From contig NZ_VOHD01000006.1 in NCBI RefSeq assembly GCF_007859395.1, forward strand, positions 124,001-188,000: a DNA stretch of 64,000 nt, written 5' to 3'. The position numbers and the translations under genes are program-made. The notes under the pieces were generated by a model, which saw only the letters and a list, made by a program, of their open reading frames with translations, made no database searches and was not told where the DNA came from. Shown piece by piece: positions 35,743 through 43,007 of this stretch (position 1 is its first letter; every line of letters starts with the position of its first letter). This DNA is from Planomicrobium sp. CPCC 101110 (GTDB taxonomy: Bacteria; Bacillota; Bacilli; Bacillales_A; Planococcaceae).

Positions 35743-36735
35743 ATGCCATTAGAAATTGTCCGCAACGATATCACGAAAATGAAAGTGGATGCCATAGTCA
35801 ATGCTGCAAATTCTGGACTCCAGATGGGGGGCGGGGTATGCGGCGCCATTTTCCAAGCTGCTGGCGCGAGGGAACTGCAGGCGGCGTGCGATAAAATCGG
35901 CCATTGTCCGGTCGGGGGCGCAGTAATAACGGAAGGTTTCCGGTTAGACGCGAAATCCATCATCCACACAGTGGGTCCGATATGGCGCGGCGGCAGCCAA
36001 AACGAAGAAAGGCTTTTGCGGTCATGCTACGAAAACTCTTTGAAGCTTGCATCGGACAATGGATATGAATCGATCGCTTTTCCGCTTATTTCTTCCGGCA
36101 TCTACGGCTATCCGAAAGAACAGGCGCTGCAGGTCGCAGTTTCTGCAATCAGCGCTTTTTTGATGGAGCATGAAATGCTCGCCTACATCGTAGTTTTCGA
36201 TAAAAAAGCGTTTCGCTTAAGTGAAAAACTTTTCAATTCAATCGATGAATACATCGATGAGCATTATGTCGATGAACAAACAATGATTTTTTCAAAAAGG
36301 GACCGCCGGTATGCTGAAATGCAATCAGAGCTGGCGCCGAAAAGCCAGCTTGAGGTTCTGCAGGACCGAAGCTTGGAAGATATACTCGGGCAGATTGATG
36401 AATCGTTTTCTGAGCGGTTGCTCCGTTTTATCGATGAAAAAGGGATGACGGATGTCGCAACTTACAAAAAAGCGAATATCGACCGCAAGCTTTTCAATAA
36501 AATCAAGAATTCAAAAACGTACACGCCGCAAAAAAAGACCATCGTCGCTTTTGCCATCGCACTCCAACTGGACCTTGACAAAACAAACGAACTGCTCAAT
36601 ACGGCGGGATATGCGCTTTCCAACAGCAGCAAATTCGACGTTATCGTGCGGTATTTCATCGAAAGAAACAACTACAACATTTTTGAGATCAATGAAGCGT
36701 TATTTGTCTATGACCAAATGCTTCTTGGTGCGTAA
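35743..36735 (+). CDS. Macro-domain protein with C-terminal helical domain
   Basis: Residues 1-165 are a macro domain: Asp9 (RNDI), IVNAANSGLQMGGGVCGAIF at 18-37 and the phosphate loop PLISSGIYGYP at 114-124. These bind or remove ADP-ribose. Residues 205-330 form a helical domain (FIDEKGMTDVATYKKANIDR, then a segment resembling a helix-turn-helix) often attached to such macro domains. An AAGGAG site precedes the ATG. It sits between an HD hydrolase and a vWA protein, which suggests a nucleotide-related stress module. Confidence 0.88.
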   Translation: MPLEIVRNDITKMKVDAIVNAANSGLQMGGGVCGAIFQAAGARELQAACDKIGHCPVGGAVITEGFRLDAKSIIHTVGPIWRGGSQNEERLLRSCYENSLKLASDNGYESIAFPLISSGIYGYPKEQALQVAVSAISAFLMEHEMLAYIVVFDKKAFRLSEKLFNSIDEYIDEHYVDEQTMIFSKRDRRYAEMQSELAPKSQLEVLQDRSLEDILGQIDESFSERLLRFIDEKGMTDVATYKKANIDRKLFNKIKNSKTYTPQKKTIVAFAIALQLDLDKTNELLNTAGYALSNSSKFDVIVRYFIERNNYNIFEINEALFVYDQMLLGA

Positions 36736-36816
36736 TTGTCGCTTTCGAAGCGACCAGCAAGGCGATTTTAAAAGCTATCCTTAAGGTGTTAAGACTTGCT
36801 TAAGGAGGAATACAAA

Positions 36817-37461
36817 ATGGCAAACAGCAAAACGGAACTGGTTTTTATTCTCGACAAAAGCGGCTCGATGGCGGGGCTCGAGGCGGACACAATCGGCGGG
36901 TTCAACGCACTTCTGAAAAAGCAGAAAAGCGAGGAAGGCGATGCGACGGTAACGACCGTATTGTTCAACCATCAATCTGAACTGCTCCACGATCGCATCC
37001 CGGTGAAAAGCGTATCGCCGATCACCGAAAGGGAATACGAAGTGGGCGGCACGACGGCGCTGCTTGATGCCATCGGCGCTGCGATCCAAAAGATCGGCAA
37101 TGCCCAAAAGCGGACGCGGGAAGAAGACCGCGCGGAAAAAGTGATTTTCGTCATTACGACAGACGGCATGGAAAACGCCAGCCGCGAATTCAATTACCAT
37201 AAAATCAAAACCATGATCGCCAGCCAAAAAGAGAAATACAATTGGGAATTTATTTTTATGGGCGCGAATATCGATGCCATCTCAACTGCCGGCAAGTTCG
37301 GAATAGATGAAGATTTTGCGGTCGATTACCACGCAGACGAAAAGGGCACCGAACTGAACTACAGAGTCATGAGCGAAACCATTTCTTCAATCCGAAAAGG
37401 GGCGACACTGGAACGCAACTGGAAAAAAGACATCGAAGCGGATTACGATAAGCGAAAGTAA
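36817..37461 (+). CDS. von Willebrand factor A (vWA) domain protein
   Basis: A 214-residue cytoplasmic protein made only of a vWA domain. The metal-ion site is intact: Asp13-x-Ser15-x-Ser17 (ILDKSGSM), the GGTTALLDAIG loop, and TTDGMEN. Start ATG 36817 follows AAGGAGG; the longer frame from 36796 reads through that site. It lies 80 bases after the macro-domain gene in the same direction and ends at a strong terminator, so the two likely form an operon. vWA proteins usually assemble complexes with metal-dependent contacts. Confidence 0.88.
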   Translation: MANSKTELVFILDKSGSMAGLEADTIGGFNALLKKQKSEEGDATVTTVLFNHQSELLHDRIPVKSVSPITEREYEVGGTTALLDAIGAAIQKIGNAQKRTREEDRAEKVIFVITTDGMENASREFNYHKIKTMIASQKEKYNWEFIFMGANIDAISTAGKFGIDEDFAVDYHADEKGTELNYRVMSETISSIRKGATLERNWKKDIEADYDKRK

Positions 37462-37499
37462 CTGCCTTTTCGTCAAGAAAGACAACATTATATCAAAAG

Positions 37500-37529
37500 A
37501 AAAAACGCTTGGTGATCCAAGCGTTTTTT
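37500..37529. terminator. Bidirectional terminator after the vWA gene
   Basis: A perfect 13-bp stem AAAAAACGCTTGG / CCAAGCGTTTTTT with a TGAT loop. Confidence 0.93.
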
Positions 37530-37667
37530 ATCTGTTGATTACTTGCCTTGTACAGGAAAAAGCGAGAACGACAGGAATTCGAAGCCTTCTTTTAAATTCA
37601 TCATCACCGCATCCTGAGCCTCCAAATAACTTAATTAATGGGGAATAGCCCTTGCCTTCTATAAAAT

Positions 37668-37732
37668 GCGTTCGCAAAAGTGTCAGTGAATTTGTGAACG
37701 TTCGTAAAGTGTGTGGATACATTTACAAACGC
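37668..37732. repeat. Degenerate copies of the GTTCGTAAAAGTGT element
   Basis: GCGTTCGCAAAAGTGT (37668) and GTTCGTAAAGTGTGT (37700) face ACATTTACAAACGC (37719), giving imperfect hairpins related to the perfect palindrome at 37760. The surrounding 37530-37876 stretch has no gene. Confidence 0.6.
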
Positions 37733-37759
37733 TATGTTTGCCGCTTTTCAGCTCTTTTG

Positions 37760-37793
37760 AAGCGTTCGTAAAAGTGTACTTTTACGAACGCTT
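37760..37793. repeat. Perfect palindrome of the dispersed GTTCGTAAAAGT family
   Basis: Two perfect 16-base arms, AAGCGTTCGTAAAAGT and ACTTTTACGAACGCTT, separated by GT and followed by TT. Relatives lie at 41564, 45389, 47858 and 53552. It could also terminate transcription. Confidence 0.85.
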
Positions 37794-37876
37794 TTATTCG
37801 AGAAAGCAAAGGTAATTATTCCATCTACATATTAGGAATATTAATGATAATCTAAATGTAGATGATGTTTGAAAGT

Positions 37877-37908
37877 GAATGTAACTTAAGTGCAGTTAAA
37901 TTACATTC
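37877..37908. repeat. GAATGTAAC palindrome, copy A
   Basis: Arms GAATGTAACTTAA and TTAAATTACATTC (12 of 13 paired) with a 6-base spacer. It lies 84 bases before the first of three single-gene units. An unrelated inverted repeat CATCTACAT...ATGTAGATG (37822-37864) is just upstream. Confidence 0.85.
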
Positions 37909-37991
37909 AGGTTTTATTAAGAATGAAATAGCAAAAAATTATAATTAAGAAAGCTAAAATTTAATTTTTAACTAAGGGAGTTATTTCCAAC

Positions 37992-38273
37992 ATGGCACAT
38001 TTGAAATACTTTTTATATCTTTTCTTTTTAAATTCTATATTTTTTCTTTGTATAGTTTATTTGACCGAAAACATTCACGGGCCTCTCACTAATTTAAATG
38101 CTACTGACGCTATGAGAAGCTTCGTGATTTTTCTGATTCTACTCTCCTATTCGTTGTTACTACGAGATTCACCATTTAAATATACCGAATTCAGAGAAAG
38201 GACAAAAAATGTATATTTTTTCAGCTCTTTACTTACCGCAATATTAACTATGATGTTTCTCATTAGTATATAA
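37992..38273 (+). CDS. Small membrane protein (unit 1 of palindrome array)
   Basis: A 93-residue protein with three hydrophobic segments (LKYFLYLFFLNSIFFLCIVY; FVIFLILLSYSLLL; FFSSLLTAILTMMFLISI). An AAGGGAG site lies 11 bases before the ATG. No family is recognised. Its stop is 18 bases before palindrome copy B. AT-rich codon use. Confidence 0.65.
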   Translation: MAHLKYFLYLFFLNSIFFLCIVYLTENIHGPLTNLNATDAMRSFVIFLILLSYSLLLRDSPFKYTEFRERTKNVYFFSSLLTAILTMMFLISI

Positions 38274-38291
38274 CGAGCTTAGTAAGAGATT

Positions 38292-38323
38292 GAATGTAGC
38301 TTATTGTGAATTAAGTTACATTC
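38292..38323. repeat. GAATGTAAC palindrome, copy B
   Basis: Arms GAATGTAGCTTA and TTAAGTTACATTC; the G in the left arm replaces A. It lies 18 bases after the stop of the unit 1 gene. Confidence 0.85.
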
Positions 38324-38362
38324 AGTTTTAAGCAAAATAAATAGAAAATGGAGATAAAAATA

Positions 38363-38650
38363 ATGATAGATGTAGGTGCAGAAAGTCTCTGGGAGCTTTT
38401 GAAGTCAATTCTTGAGAGAATAAAATATAGTCTTCTTTCTAAAGATCAGAAAATCGAATTTAACTTAAGCCAACTTCAAAAAAAGTATTGGTTTGAACAA
38501 CTTGTCTCTGAATCTCCATCTCTTGTTCAACTTATTAAAAATGATCATGAACTACAAGCCTATTTGACTTCCAGGAGGAAACTGAAAAAAGTGTTACATA
38601 ATTCAATTGCACGTAAAAAGTTCAAGGAAATGATTAGTCAAAAGTTATAA
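38363..38650 (+). CDS. Small helical protein (unit 2 of palindrome array)
   Basis: A 95-residue charged, mostly helical protein (SLWELLKSILERIKYSLLSK; a basic C-terminus RRKLKKVLHNSIARKKFKEM). ATG 38363 has GGAG 9 bases upstream; the frame from 38348 runs through that site. No family is recognised. Its stop is 24 bases before copy C. Confidence 0.6.
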   Translation: MIDVGAESLWELLKSILERIKYSLLSKDQKIEFNLSQLQKKYWFEQLVSESPSLVQLIKNDHELQAYLTSRRKLKKVLHNSIARKKFKEMISQKL

Positions 38651-38674
38651 AAAGGAAGATTGATTAGTCAATCT

Positions 38675-38707
38675 GAATGTAACTTAATAGAAAATTAAGT
38701 TACATTC
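38675..38707. repeat. GAATGTAAC palindrome, copy C (perfect)
   Basis: Perfect 14-base arms GAATGTAACTTAAT and ATTAAGTTACATTC around AGAAA. No T-tract follows on either strand. Confidence 0.9.
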
Positions 38708-38764
38708 GGAAGAGCTTGAATTAGAAAAGGCTTAACAAGAAAAATAGGATAGGAGGGAAGCAAA

Positions 38765-39187
38765 ATGAAGAAGGAAATGGAAGAACTGATTGTGAAATCT
38801 TTCTTTGAAAAAAACGTTCGGGAAAGAGTGCTTCATGAATTGTTTTCATCAAAGAAAAGAGATCATGCTTTAAATCGGCTTTGTCATGAATATCATAGAA
38901 TGTTGAAGGGGAAATACATGGTCGAAATTCCACCGCCTAACTCCGACCCACAAGACATTTACAAGCTGCTTATAAAAAACGGAGCTGAAAAAAAGTGCTA
39001 CTCCCTGTCTTACAATGAAAAGATAGATGGAAAAGAACTACCGCTGCAAGAAGCTTTGGAACAGGCTGTCGGTTTTGGTTTTCCTTCCCTCATTTTGTGC
39101 GTTCCTGGTGAATTAGCCTATTTTGAAGCTGAGCAAGGATTTGGACCAGCACCGAGGTATATATTAAAAAGACCTGAAATTAATTGA
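38765..39187 (+). CDS. Unrecognised protein (unit 3 of palindrome array)
   Basis: A 140-residue soluble protein with an AGGAGG site. It has a helical start (MEELIVKSFFEKNVRERVLH), a KKRDHALNRLCHEYHRML helix, and a beta-rich end with EAEQGFGPAPRYILKR. It feels like a conserved Bacilli family of unknown function, but I cannot name it. Its stop is 12 bases before copy D. Confidence 0.65.
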   Translation: MKKEMEELIVKSFFEKNVRERVLHELFSSKKRDHALNRLCHEYHRMLKGKYMVEIPPPNSDPQDIYKLLIKNGAEKKCYSLSYNEKIDGKELPLQEALEQAVGFGFPSLILCVPGELAYFEAEQGFGPAPRYILKRPEIN

Positions 39188-39199
39188 ATTGGTTAATTT

Positions 39200-39231
39200 G
39201 AATGTAACATAATCCTAATTAAGTTACATTC
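39200..39231. repeat. GAATGTAAC palindrome, copy D
   Basis: Arms GAATGTAACATAAT and ATTAAGTTACATTC (13 of 14 paired) around CCTA. Confidence 0.9.
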
Positions 39232-39371
39232 ACATCCCTAATTCCAAAGGCTTTTTATGAAAATCAAAAAAACTGATTTCACTAGAAAAAAGATACATTC
39301 AAAAGGTTATTCTCAACGGCTTCAAAGTAAGAGTTTTTAAACGAAATAGGTTTACATATCATGAGGTTATC

Positions 39372-39440
39372 GGAAGGAAAGAAGCATAAGGTTGTGGCTT
39401 CTTTCCTTCCTTCTTTTCGTTTAAGTGTATTTAAGGACGC
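39372..39440 (+). terminator. Terminator hairpin followed by a degenerate dispersed repeat
   Basis: A perfect 14-bp stem GGAAGGAAAGAAGC / GCTTCTTTCCTTCC is followed by TTCTTTTCGT and then TTAAGTGTATTTAAGGACGC (39421-39440), a degenerate GTTCGTAAAAGT-family copy. The same order, hairpin then CTTCTTTTCGTT then repeat, occurs at 47820-47885. Confidence 0.7.
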
Positions 39441-39472
39441 TTTATTTAGAAAAAGGTACTTTAATCTTTGAT

Positions 39473-40336
39473 TCATTGGTTATTGATCTGGTCGATTCCA
39501 TTCCAATCACGAACATTACATTGACCATACTCATTATCCCCAACAGCGACGACCGTCCCATTTGATCTAATTCCGATGGTATGGCTACAGCCTGCAGCTA
39601 TCGCGACTATATCAGACCACTCCGTAACATTGCATTGGCCATATTTATTCCACCCAGTCGCAACGACCGTTCCGTCTGCTTGAAGACCAACGGTATGTTT
39701 ACTGCCTGCAGCTACCGCTAGTAAATCTTGCCAATCGCTGACCTGGCATTGGCCAAGCTTATTGTCACCCGTAGCTAACACGGTGCCATTCGTTTCTAGG
39801 CCAATGGTGTGCAGATAACCTGCAGCTACCGCTACAATGTCACGCCACTCACTTACTTCACATTGACGATACCGATTAGTCCCGGCAGCTGTCACTGTCC
39901 CGTCTGATTGAAGACCGATGGTATGCCAATCTCCCGCAGCGATCGCCGTAATACCCTGCCAGTCACTGACATTGCATTGACCCTCATTATTTCGTCCGAC
40001 TGCAACCACTGTGCCATCCGATCGAAGCCCGATTGTACAACGCCAACCCGCAGCAACCGCTACAATACCCCGCCAGTGATTTAAGTCGCATTGCCCATTG
40101 TTATTCCATCCCACTGCTGTCACGATTCCGTCCGATCGAAGCCCAACTGTATGGGCATTTCCCGAGTTTGGGGCCATGTGAACACTGCCGGCCGAGACTG
40201 CCACAATGTTGTGCCAGTCTTTGACCTCACATTGGCCGTATTTGTTATCACCTGCAGCTGTCACGGTGCCATCTGAACGAAGTCCAACAGTATGACGTCG
40301 ACCCGCCGATATAGAATCTCTCTGTTGCTGTTTCAC
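39473..40336 (-). CDS. RCC1-repeat (beta-propeller) protein
   Basis: A GTG start with AGAGGAGAGG 7 bases upstream gives 287 residues made almost wholly of seven RCC1-type repeats of about 40 residues. The unit is roughly VAAGxxHTIGLxSDGTVxAxGxNxxGQC followed by a short WxxI linker. Such repeats fold into a seven-bladed propeller that binds partners. There is no signal peptide. Repeated Cys-containing GQC turns occur in each blade. The function is unknown; it lies in the accessory region. Confidence 0.88.
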   Translation of the reverse strand: MKQQQRDSISAGRRHTVGLRSDGTVTAAGDNKYGQCEVKDWHNIVAVSAGSVHMAPNSGNAHTVGLRSDGIVTAVGWNNNGQCDLNHWRGIVAVAAGWRCTIGLRSDGTVVAVGRNNEGQCNVSDWQGITAIAAGDWHTIGLQSDGTVTAAGTNRYRQCEVSEWRDIVAVAAGYLHTIGLETNGTVLATGDNKLGQCQVSDWQDLLAVAAGSKHTVGLQADGTVVATGWNKYGQCNVTEWSDIVAIAAGCSHTIGIRSNGTVVAVGDNEYGQCNVRDWNGIDQINNQ

Positions 40337-40562
40337 TCTTTTTCCTCTCCTCTTGAAAAAACTATCTGAATTTAATTTTTTGATGACAAGACCTGTTTAT
40401 TCTATCCTATTGTTTTGTTTTAATATTTTTAAAATTTAACATAGATTTTTAATTCCATATTAAGAGTATTCCAAAAACAAAAGGAAGATCAAGTAGCTTT
40501 TCCGCAAGCTTTTGATCTTCCTGTAGTGTATGAATATAACCATTTTATTGATGAACATTTGA

Positions 40563-41432
40563 TTATGCTATCCAATGAGAGGGAAGATCCAAATGATCAG
40601 GCAAGTGCGTTTCCCTATTGCCGTTTGCTGAATTGATTTGCATCTGCGTCAAGAAAAGACTTGTAGAGAGGTTCGCTCCATTTAGATTGGCATCCCGTAA
40701 ATCAGCACCGATAAAATCGACACCTCTTAAATCGGACTTTTGCAAATCAGCTGCAATCATATAAGCACCTCTTAGATTTGTTCCTCTCAAGTCTTGGCCA
40801 GCTAATTTCTTACCCATCCAGTCTTCGCCCCGTTGCTCCAATTCGCGTTTACCATTCCGTTTAGCCGCTTTGTTTGCTGCCTGATTTCGAATTTCTGTAC
40901 TGGTCTTTACTAAGAGCTCACTGACTGTAAAGCGATACGAAATCAAATCCAGGTTCAGCAACTCATCAGCACTGAGTTTTGTCAGTCTTTGCAGTAAATC
41001 TAACTGATTTGTCAGTTCCTGCTTTAGGTAGGGGCTGAGTTTGTAGGATAACGCTTCTGCGACAAAGGCGATCATTTCAAACAGCTGTTCCATAACGGGA
41101 AACGCCATAAACATCTTCTCGGCGTTCTCGGGCTTTGTTCGCCAGCTCTGTCCACCAAATGTAGATTGTGCAATTATTTGGCCGGCGCCAAGGCAATCGA
41201 AGACTGTGCACCCTTTAAAGCCGGTTTCACGCAATTCACTGTGGATTTGACAACGAAAATCATCCTGTAAATTTGGACAGGGTACTCCTGCAGGCTTATT
41301 GATTGCAAAGTCGCTAGAAGCCATCAAGTTGAGTGCAGTACAGCACAAACCGAAACACTGAGAACAATCTGCTTTCAAACTCGCTCTAATTTCTTTTGCT
41401 TGTATCGGTTCAATTGGTTGAGTTGAAGTCAT
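40563..41432 (-). CDS. Cys-rich plus pentapeptide-repeat protein
   Basis: A 289-residue protein. ATG 41432 has AAGGA upstream. Residues 22-95 are Cys-rich (CSQCFGLCC, VPCPNL, CQIH, GFKGCTVFDCLGAGQ), like metal-binding YkgJ/CxxCxxCC proteins. A helical middle follows, then about nine pentapeptide repeats at 215-262 (DLRGTNLRGAYMIAADL, then SDLRGVDFIGADLRDANL). Pentapeptide helices can mimic DNA, as in gyrase-protecting Qnr. The combination is seen in a family of unknown function. Confidence 0.85.
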   Translation of the reverse strand: MTSTQPIEPIQAKEIRASLKADCSQCFGLCCTALNLMASSDFAINKPAGVPCPNLQDDFRCQIHSELRETGFKGCTVFDCLGAGQIIAQSTFGGQSWRTKPENAEKMFMAFPVMEQLFEMIAFVAEALSYKLSPYLKQELTNQLDLLQRLTKLSADELLNLDLISYRFTVSELLVKTSTEIRNQAANKAAKRNGKRELEQRGEDWMGKKLAGQDLRGTNLRGAYMIAADLQKSDLRGVDFIGADLRDANLNGANLSTSLFLTQMQINSANGNRETHLPDHLDLPSHWIA

Positions 41433-41563
41433 GGGCACTCTTCCTTTTCCGATAAATTTCAAGAGACATTTTTGTTTATCTGTTAGTTTAATTCAATAAA
41501 GCAAATCTCTAACAACAGTTCTTTATTCATTATAGCGATGCATTAATCAAAATGTCTGATAAG

Positions 41564-41580
41564 GTGTACTTTTACGAACG
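41564..41580. repeat. GTGTACTTTTACGAACG repeat (half copy)
   Basis: GTGTACTTTTACGAACG is identical to the right half of the palindrome at 37760; the left half is degenerate (CTGATAAG). Confidence 0.75.
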
Positions 41581-41670
41581 GTTAATTAAGTATTAGTTAT
41601 AAAGTATCTCTCATTCCATATGATAAAATCAGTTCACGGAAGTAGTTGACCCCAAATTTAAGCACATAAA

Positions 41671-41703
41671 AAAAAGACCCTACACATGTAGGGTCTTTTT
41701 TTT
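41671..41703 (-). terminator. Terminator of the cold-shock gene
   Basis: A 13-bp stem AAAAAGACCCTAC / GTAGGGTCTTTTT around ACAT, T-rich on both strands. Confidence 0.93.
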
Positions 41704-41711
41704 AGCTATTA

Positions 41712-41912
41712 TTAAGCTTTTTGAACGTTAGTAGCTTGTAGGCCACGTTGTCCTTGTTCAATTTCAAACGTTACATTTTGACCTTCGTCTAAAGATTTGA
41801 AACCTTCACTTTGGATTGCTGAGAAATGTACGAATACGTCATCTCCTGCTTCACGCTCGATAAATCCAAAACCTTTTTCTGCATTAAACCACTTAACTGT
41901 ACCTTGTTCCAT
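41712..41912 (-). CDS. Cold-shock protein (CspA family)
   Basis: A 66-residue CSD protein with RNP1 KGFGFIE (13-19) and RNP2 VFVHFS (26-31), the surfaces that bind single-stranded nucleic acid. The AGGAGG site is 8 bases before the ATG. The roughly 200-base region upstream (41913-42110) has no gene and could be the long regulated leader usual for csp genes. The Bacillus paralogue (B, C or D) cannot be told. Confidence 0.95.
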   Translation of the reverse strand: MEQGTVKWFNAEKGFGFIEREAGDDVFVHFSAIQSEGFKSLDEGQNVTFEIEQGQRGLQATNVQKA

Positions 41913-42187
41913 AATTGTTGCCTCCTAGTGCGGCTATCCACACAATGTGTTACTACCCTTGCTCAAATACCTTAGACGAAAAACAAACTTTATTCTCAAT
42001 CTGAAAACGAACAAAAATAATTCTTTTTTAGAATAACAGATATTCGATAAAATGGAAAGCAAAGAGCATCGATTCAATTACTTAAATAGTTTGTATTAGG
42101 TATATGCACTAGGTTAACATATCCCGAATTATCAGAAGCATTAGCTACAAAAATAAAGTATTTATTTATATAGAAGAGGAGTGAAAT

Positions 42188-42226
42188 GAAATACAGGTTG
42201 CCCAGCAATCTGTATTTCTTTTTTAT
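42188..42226 (+). terminator. Orphan terminator
   Basis: A 9-bp stem GAAATACAG / CTGTATTTC followed by TTTTTT. No gene is recognised upstream in 41913-42187 on this strand. Confidence 0.75.
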
Positions 42227-42240
42227 TTTATAAAAATTTC

Positions 42241-42354
42241 ATGTGCATAACATATAGAAAAATACAAATATGCATTTGCAATACCGTCAAAGAAAATAAA
42301 GGCGAAGAAGCAATCCATAAACTGATGGATGTTTTGAGAACCATGACAAAATAA
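42241..42354 (+). pseudogene. C-terminal remnant of a CsoR-type repressor
   Basis: The frame reads CICNTVKENKGEEAIHKLMD then VLRTMTK and TAA. This fits the last helix of CsoR/CstR-family repressors (a Cys, then an acidic G-E-E stretch and ELMDVL-type helix). Only about 30 residues match; the DNA-binding and other metal-ligand parts are gone. It lies just before the CsoR-like box and copZ, the usual csoR-copZA order. Confidence 0.6.
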
Positions 42355-42375
42355 AAGGTAAGCAAAACAGTTGAT

Positions 42376-42392
42376 ATACCCTAAGGGGGTAT
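42376..42392 (+). promoter_or_regulatory. CsoR-type operator of copZ
   Basis: ATACCCTAAGGGGGTAT matches the copper-repressor box TACCC-N4-GGGTA, 40 bases before the copZ start. Confidence 0.8.
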
Positions 42393-42432
42393 GATAAAGT
42401 GGGAACAAATAATAATTGAGGAGGCAAAACTA

Positions 42433-42636
42433 ATGAATGAAACATTAAAAGTACAAGGCATGTCTTGCGGCCATTGTGTAAATGCAGTTGAATCAAGTGT
42501 TGGCGAACTTCAAGGAGTTTCTTCTGTAAAAGTGAACCTTGATCAGGGCGAAGTAACAGTAGAGTATGACACCAGCAAAACTTCATTAAGTGAAATCCAA
42601 GAAACAATCGAAGACCAAGGGTATGACGTTGTATAA
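42433..42636 (+). CDS. copZ: Copper chaperone CopZ
   Basis: A 67-residue HMA protein with the copper site MSCGHC (Cys12, Cys15) and the beta-alpha-beta-beta-alpha-beta fold ending DQGYDVV. It carries Cu(I) to exporters or the repressor. ATG 42433 follows GAGGAGG; the longer frame from 42391 overlaps the operator. A hairpin terminator follows, so copB has a separate control region. Confidence 0.95.
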   Translation: MNETLKVQGMSCGHCVNAVESSVGELQGVSSVKVNLDQGEVTVEYDTSKTSLSEIQETIEDQGYDVV

Positions 42637-42665
42637 GAGTGCTTTCGCAGCACTCTTTGCTTTTA
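42636..42665 (+). terminator. Terminator after copZ
   Basis: Arms AGAGTGCT / AGCACTCT around TTCGC, followed by TTGCTTTT. Confidence 0.75.
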
Positions 42666-42673
42666 AATGAAAT

Positions 42674-42690
42674 ATACCCCCGAGGAGTAT
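42674..42690 (+). promoter_or_regulatory. Second CsoR-like operator
   Basis: ATACCCCCGAGGAGTAT, with arms ATACCCC and GGAGTAT, resembles the box at 42376 and precedes the HMA remnant and copB. Confidence 0.6.
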
Positions 42691-42705
42691 TCTGGGAGAT
42701 TTATA

Positions 42706-42855
42706 ATGGCTATTGAGTTAAAAGAAGAAAAATTCCAAATTACCACAATGACGCGTCTAACCTGCGCCAAACGGATTGAAAAAGGCATCAATAAGATGGC
42801 AAGCGTTGTACAGGAGGATGTCAACTTGGCATTTGAAAAGTCATCGACTCAATAG
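42706..42855 (+). pseudogene. Decayed HMA domain of a CopA-type ATPase
   Basis: A 49-codon frame with a GGAG site. KFQITTMTRLTCAKRIEKGI then NKM and VNLAFEKSST follows the N-terminal metal-binding domain of CopA (normally GMTCAACANRIEKGLNK), but the CxxC motif is lost: only one Cys remains. The next 150 bases contain no continuation of a P-type ATPase. A remnant of copA whose place was taken by copB. Confidence 0.65.
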
Positions 42856-43007
42856 GATGCATCAAGATGAAGCGAAAAAATTTCAAACTAAAGACTTACA
42901 GAACGGCGACGCAAGTGTTAATGAATCCATAGGTTATTCTCATAGGTGATCATGTAAGTAGGGATATATGGCATAAGGAAGTAACCATTTCGAAGGAGGC
43001 GTTCTTA

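Noticed and set aside
37877-39231. CRISPR array
   Set aside because: The repeats are palindromic, separated by 380-530 bases containing genes, and not regularly spaced; no cas genes are present.
37877-39231. Classical integron cassette array
   Set aside because: No integrase is in the window and the palindromes are shorter than attC sites and lack the RYYYAAC/GTTRRRY boxes.
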